Positions 43,774-46,802 of a DNA stretch of 46,802 bases are shown piece by piece. The stretch is from Anaeroplasma bactoclasticum (GTDB taxonomy: Bacteria; Bacillota_I; Bacilli_A; Acholeplasmatales; Anaeroplasmataceae). Below the pieces are notes generated by a model. It was not told the origin of the DNA, ran no database searches, and worked only from the letters and a program-made list of their open reading frames with translations. A program made the position numbers and the translations under genes. Positions within the stretch are counted from its first letter, which is position 1, and each line of letters starts with the position of its first letter. The stretch covers positions 1 to 46,802 of the forward strand of contig NZ_QXEV01000014.1 in assembly GCF_003550015.1 (NCBI RefSeq), given 5' to 3'.

Positions 43774-45654
43774 ATGTATGATGTTATTGTTGTAGGGGCA
43801 GGTCATGCAGGCTGTGAGGCTGCAATGGCAGCAGCCAATATGGGGCTTAAAACCTTACTTGCCACTGGAAATTTAAATATGACGGCATCTATGCCATGTA
43901 ATCCATCCATTGGTGGACCTGCAAAGGGCGTAGTCGTACGTGAGATTGATGCACTTGGTGGATATATGGGTAAAAATGCAGACCTTTGCCAAATCCAAAC
44001 CAAAATGCTAAATCGTAGTAAGGGTCCTGCAGTTTGGGCTTTAAGATTTCAGTGCGATAAATTACTTTACGCTAGAGAAATGCATAAGCATTTAGAGACT
44101 GTTGAAAACCTTGATTTAGTTGAAGGTATTGTAGAAGATATCTTAACGGATGGGGATAGTGTTTCTGGCATTATGCTAGAAAATGGCGATAAGATTATGG
44201 CTAAAGCTGTTGTTTTAACGACTGGTACATATTTAGATTCTAGAATTTTAAGAGGTCATTGGACAAGCAAGGAAGGTCCTGATGGCCAAAGAACATCTAA
44301 AGGAATTTCAGCTGCCTTAAGAAGAATGGGCTTTACCATTCAAAGATTAAAAACCGGAACTCCAGCTAGAATTAAAGCATCTACTATAGATTTTTCTAAG
44401 GTTAGTGTAGAAAATGGTGATGAAATCACTTGGCATTTTAGCTTTGATAAGGGCTATGAATCCTTAACAGGAGTAAAAGCACCATGTTATTTAGCATATA
44501 CAAATGAAGAAATTCATAATTTAATTCGTGCTAATTTAGATAAATCAGCAATGTATGGTGGAGTTGTTGAGGGTATTGGACCTAGATACTGTCCATCTAT
44601 TGAGGATAAGGTTGTTAGATTTTCTGATAAAGAAAGACATCAAATATTTTATGAACCAGAATCCTTAGAAATTGACCAAGAGTATATTCAAGGCTTTTCT
44701 ACATCTATGCCAGTAGAGGTACAAGATCAAATGATCAGATTACTTCCAGGCTTAAAGGATTGTGAGGTTATCCGTTATGCATATGCAATTGAATATGATG
44801 CGATTGACCCACTTGAGCTATGGCCAAGTCTTGAAACTAAGCTTGTAAAGGGCTTATTTACTGCTGGACAGATTAATGGTACATCTGGCTATGAGGAGGC
44901 TGCAGGTCAAGGACTTATGGCTGGTATTAATGCTGGTTTAAAGGTATTAGGTAAAAAACCATTAATATTAGGTAGAGATGAGGCATACATTGGCTTAATG
45001 ATTGATGATTTAGTTACGAAGGGAACTAAAGAGCCTTATAGATTACTTACTTCAAGAAGTGAATTCCGATTATTATTAAGACATGATAATGCGGATTTAA
45101 GATTAAGAAAGAAAGGCTTTGAGGTTGGTCTTATTTCTAATAAGCAATATGAGAGATTTGAAAAGAAGCTTAAAGCTATTGAAGATACAAAGACCTTCTT
45201 TATGGAAAATAAGATTAAGCAGCAATTTGCAGATCCTATTTTAGAGTCTTTAGGCTCTGCACCATTGACAGAAAGCTTACCAGCTTCTGCAATTTTAAAA
45301 AGACCAGAGGTTACTTATAAGCATATTTTAACTATGCTTAAGGAGCAAGGGTTAGAATTTAATATAGATTATGATGATATCGATGAGGTATTAGAGCAGG
45401 TTGAAATTAGCTTTAAGTATGAAGGCTATATCCGTAAGGCATATGATCAAGCTGCAAGAATGAAAAGCTATGAGGCTAAGCTAATTCCTTCAGATATTGA
45501 TTATGATTTAGTAGATAATATTGCCCTAGAGGCAAGAGAGAAGCTAAAGAAGGTAAGACCACTTACTATTGGTCAGGCTTCTCGTATTTCTGGTGTTAAT
45601 CCAGCAGATATTTCTGTATTAGTTGTTTATGTTGAAAAATTAAGGAGAATGTAG
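43774..45654 (+). CDS. mnmG: tRNA U34 carboxymethylaminomethyl-modification enzyme, FAD subunit
   Basis: 626 aa, the usual length, from ATG 43774 (MYDVIVVGAGHAGCEAA), with AAGGAG ten bases upstream; the frame is open to 43753. The FAD-binding GAGHAGCEAA (8-17), MPCNPSIGGPAKG, the GTPARI motif and the GTSGYEEAAGQGLMAGINA signature are all present. With MnmE it forms the (c)mnm5 group on U34 of several tRNAs. The rsmG start follows its stop directly (TAGATG). Confidence 0.97.
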   Translation: MYDVIVVGAGHAGCEAAMAAANMGLKTLLATGNLNMTASMPCNPSIGGPAKGVVVREIDALGGYMGKNADLCQIQTKMLNRSKGPAVWALRFQCDKLLYAREMHKHLETVENLDLVEGIVEDILTDGDSVSGIMLENGDKIMAKAVVLTTGTYLDSRILRGHWTSKEGPDGQRTSKGISAALRRMGFTIQRLKTGTPARIKASTIDFSKVSVENGDEITWHFSFDKGYESLTGVKAPCYLAYTNEEIHNLIRANLDKSAMYGGVVEGIGPRYCPSIEDKVVRFSDKERHQIFYEPESLEIDQEYIQGFSTSMPVEVQDQMIRLLPGLKDCEVIRYAYAIEYDAIDPLELWPSLETKLVKGLFTAGQINGTSGYEEAAGQGLMAGINAGLKVLGKKPLILGRDEAYIGLMIDDLVTKGTKEPYRLLTSRSEFRLLLRHDNADLRLRKKGFEVGLISNKQYERFEKKLKAIEDTKTFFMENKIKQQFADPILESLGSAPLTESLPASAILKRPEVTYKHILTMLKEQGLEFNIDYDDIDEVLEQVEISFKYEGYIRKAYDQAARMKSYEAKLIPSDIDYDLVDNIALEAREKLKKVRPLTIGQASRISGVNPADISVLVVYVEKLRRM

Positions 45655-46353
45655 ATGAACTTTAAAGAGGAGCTTAAAAAATTAAATATTGAATTAACAG
45701 AGGAAGCTTCTTTTAAGTTTGATGCTTATTATAAGAGGCTAGTAGCTGTGAATGAGGTTATGAATTTAACTGCAATTACAGAGCATGATGAGGTTTATAA
45801 TAAGCATTTTTTAGATTCTTTAATGATTGTAAGGGCACTCGATTTATCTAAAGAGTTTACTTTATGTGATGTGGGTAGTGGAGCAGGATTTCCATCTATC
45901 CCTTTAGCTATTGTATCTTCTAATGCAAAAGTAACTATAATTGACGCTTTAAATAAGAGAATTAAGTTTTTAAATGATTTAGTTGGTGAACTAGGTTTAA
46001 CAAATGTTTTAGCACTACATCAAAGAGCTGAGGATTTTGCGAAAGAAAAAAGAGAATCCTTTGATTATGTTACTGCTAGAGCTGTAGCGAGATTAAATGT
46101 TTTATCTGAGCTATGCTTACCACTTGTTAGGGTTGGTGGTTCTTTTATTGCGATGAAGGGTCAAGGCGGAAAAGATGAGCTAGAAGAGGCTAAAAAAGCA
46201 ATCGACACTTTAGGTGGCAAATTAGAAAAGGTAATTTCTTTAGAATTACCAGATAACGCAGGCGCGCGTGATATTTTAATTATTAAAAAGATAAAGGAGA
46301 CTCCAAAGAAATATCCAAGAGCCTTCGCTAAGATAAAGGAGAGGCCACTATAA
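45655..46353 (+). CDS. rsmG: 16S rRNA G527 N7-methyltransferase
   Basis: 232 aa. MNLTAITEHDEVYNKHFLDS is the family's N-terminal signature, followed by SAM-binding CDVGSGAGFPSIPLAI, the acidic end of strand 2 (TIIDALNKR) and VTARAVARLNVL. It methylates G527 of 16S rRNA. The mnmG-rsmG order is conserved. Its TAA overlaps the ATG of the DUF951 gene. Confidence 0.96.
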   Translation: MNFKEELKKLNIELTEEASFKFDAYYKRLVAVNEVMNLTAITEHDEVYNKHFLDSLMIVRALDLSKEFTLCDVGSGAGFPSIPLAIVSSNAKVTIIDALNKRIKFLNDLVGELGLTNVLALHQRAEDFAKEKRESFDYVTARAVARLNVLSELCLPLVRVGGSFIAMKGQGGKDELEEAKKAIDTLGGKLEKVISLELPDNAGARDILIIKKIKETPKKYPRAFAKIKERPL

Positions 46354-46517
46354 TGTATGAACTAAATCAAATTGTTAAGACAAAAAAGCCACATGTATGT
46401 GGTTCTAATGAATGGAAAATTATTCGTGCTGGTGCAGATTTAAAGCTAGAATGTCAAGGCTGTAAAAGAGTAATTATGCTGGCAAGCTTTGAATTGGATA
46501 AGAGAATAAAAAAGTAA
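46353..46517 (+). CDS. DUF951 family small protein (YyzM-like)
   Basis: 54 aa, shorter than common gene-calling limits. It starts at the ATG overlapping the rsmG stop (TAATG), with AAGGAGAGG upstream. The family pattern is clear: VKTKKPHVCGSNEWKIIRAG (8-27) and C34-x2-C37 in LECQGCKRVIML. DUF951 proteins lie beside rsmG/noc or ribosomal genes in many Bacillota, contain a likely zinc site and have no known role. A terminator follows. Confidence 0.88.
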   Translation: MYELNQIVKTKKPHVCGSNEWKIIRAGADLKLECQGCKRVIMLASFELDKRIKK

Positions 46518-46524
46518 AAGAAAG

Positions 46525-46548
46525 ATGCCCAAAGAAAAGGGCATTTTT
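46525..46548 (+). terminator. Terminator of the mnmG-rsmG-DUF951 unit
   Basis: ATGCCC (46525-46530) with GGGCAT (46539-46544), loop of eight A/G, then TTTTT. Confidence 0.8.
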
Positions 46549-46622
46549 CAATCCCAAAAAAAGACAAAAAAAATTATAAAATTGTTTGTGTTTCCCCATT
46601 TTTTAATAAAGGGTAAAAATGA

Positions 46623-46656
46623 TAAAAAAATATCCAGGTAGAAATACCTGGGTTTT
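46623..46656. terminator. GAAA-capped hairpin, possible bidirectional terminator
   Basis: CCAGGTA (46634-46640) pairs perfectly with TACCTGG (46645-46651) around a GAAA tetraloop. A-rich sequence on the left (46623-46629) and GTTTT on the right would let it act on either strand. The rest of the 222-base gap holds homopolymer-rich DNA with nothing further recognised except the promoter at 46690. Confidence 0.6.
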
Positions 46657-46689
46657 GTGTCTTATATAAGTGAAAAAAGACCTCAAAAA

Positions 46690-46698
46690 TGGTATAAT
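46690..46698 (+). promoter_or_regulatory. Extended -10 promoter of the gene at the right edge
   Basis: TGG-TATAAT (46690-46698); GTGAAA at about 46670 is a weak -35. Confidence 0.45.
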
Positions 46699-46739
46699 TA
46701 AATTGGCAAAAATAACTAAATACCAGAGGACTTTTTCCA

Positions 46740-46802
46740 TGAAAAATTATAGCACTTTAAACGATATTTTAAAAGATGAAATTGTTAATTATATAAAGGA
46801 TA
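46740..46802 (+). CDS. Start of an unidentified gene, cut by the window end
   Basis: ATG 46740 with AGAGG about 13 bases upstream and a promoter at 46690. Only 21 residues are visible (MKNYSTLNDILKDEIVNYIK, then D), a hydrophilic helix-forming start. That is too little for a family call. In many Bacillota noc/parB follows rsmG, but this N-terminus does not show the ParB pattern. Confidence 0.45.

Noticed and set aside
1-46802. Use of TGA as a tryptophan codon (Mycoplasma code)
   Set aside because: TGA ends tdk and the S26 peptidase at positions that fit family length and overlapping starts, and tryptophans in conserved motifs are TGG.

Overview
The window is very A+T-rich DNA from a low-GC Gram-positive bacterium (Bacillota). 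It carries tightly packed housekeeping operons, strong GGAGG-type ribosome sites and sigma-A-type promoters, a T-box leader on pheST, a small SRP RNA and a Y-family polymerase/YolD pair. Tryptophan is written TGG and TGA ends several genes (tdk, the S26 peptidase), so the code is standard and not that of Mycoplasma. The short SRP RNA without an Alu arm, the gene set, and the large GLUG/BspA-type surface proteins suggest an uncultured, gut-type Bacilli lineage on the Erysipelotrichia/Acholeplasma side. That placement is inference.

Layout. 1-900: a decayed locus with a frameshifted two-helix membrane protein, an unknown ORF and an Rhs/YD-repeat remnant. 924-6102: yigZ (minus strand) facing a cca-pulA-yhaM operon and a small membrane protein. 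6239-15901: a 3220-residue secreted, membrane-anchored mosaic protein (GLUG repeats, BspA-like leucine-rich repeats, carboxypeptidase-regulatory-like modules, YD repeats with an Rhs-like core, Ig-like module, transmembrane anchor). 15990-21279: a compact operon of nucleotidyltransferase, HPr-kinase-like protein, PqqD, S24/S26 peptidase, ABC exporter and an unknown zinc-ribbon protein. 21300-25028: T-box and pheST. 25056-27814: a secreted trio of lipoprotein, 43-aa peptide and transglutaminase-like protein. 27871-33341: rlmN-rsgA-rpe, then an L-serine dehydratase and a solute-binding lipoprotein. 33465-36472: small membrane and TerB-like proteins, rpmE, tdk, tadA, SRP RNA and a membrane protein. 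36526-38298 (minus): a three-domain Xaa-Pro aminopeptidase. 38416-46802: CvpA-like protein, acidic-tailed membrane protein, tkt, Y-family polymerase and YolD, mnmG-rsmG-DUF951, and the start of one more gene.

The most unusual system is the 15990-21279 cassette. A PqqD protein (the usual leader-peptide recognition fold of RiPP pathways), an HPr-kinase-like enzyme, a nucleotidyltransferase, a stand-alone signal-peptidase-like protease and an exporter look like a peptide modification, leader-removal and export line. It contains no radical SAM enzyme, no cyclase and no obvious precursor. A 43-codon gene at 25507-25638, too short for ordinary gene calling, has a strong ribosome site and the look of a leader/core peptide. 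It is a candidate substrate about 4 kb downstream. The link is a hypothesis.

No tRNA, rRNA operon, CRISPR array, insertion sequence, integrase or replication origin was seen. There is no intergenic stretch over 300 bases without an annotated feature.
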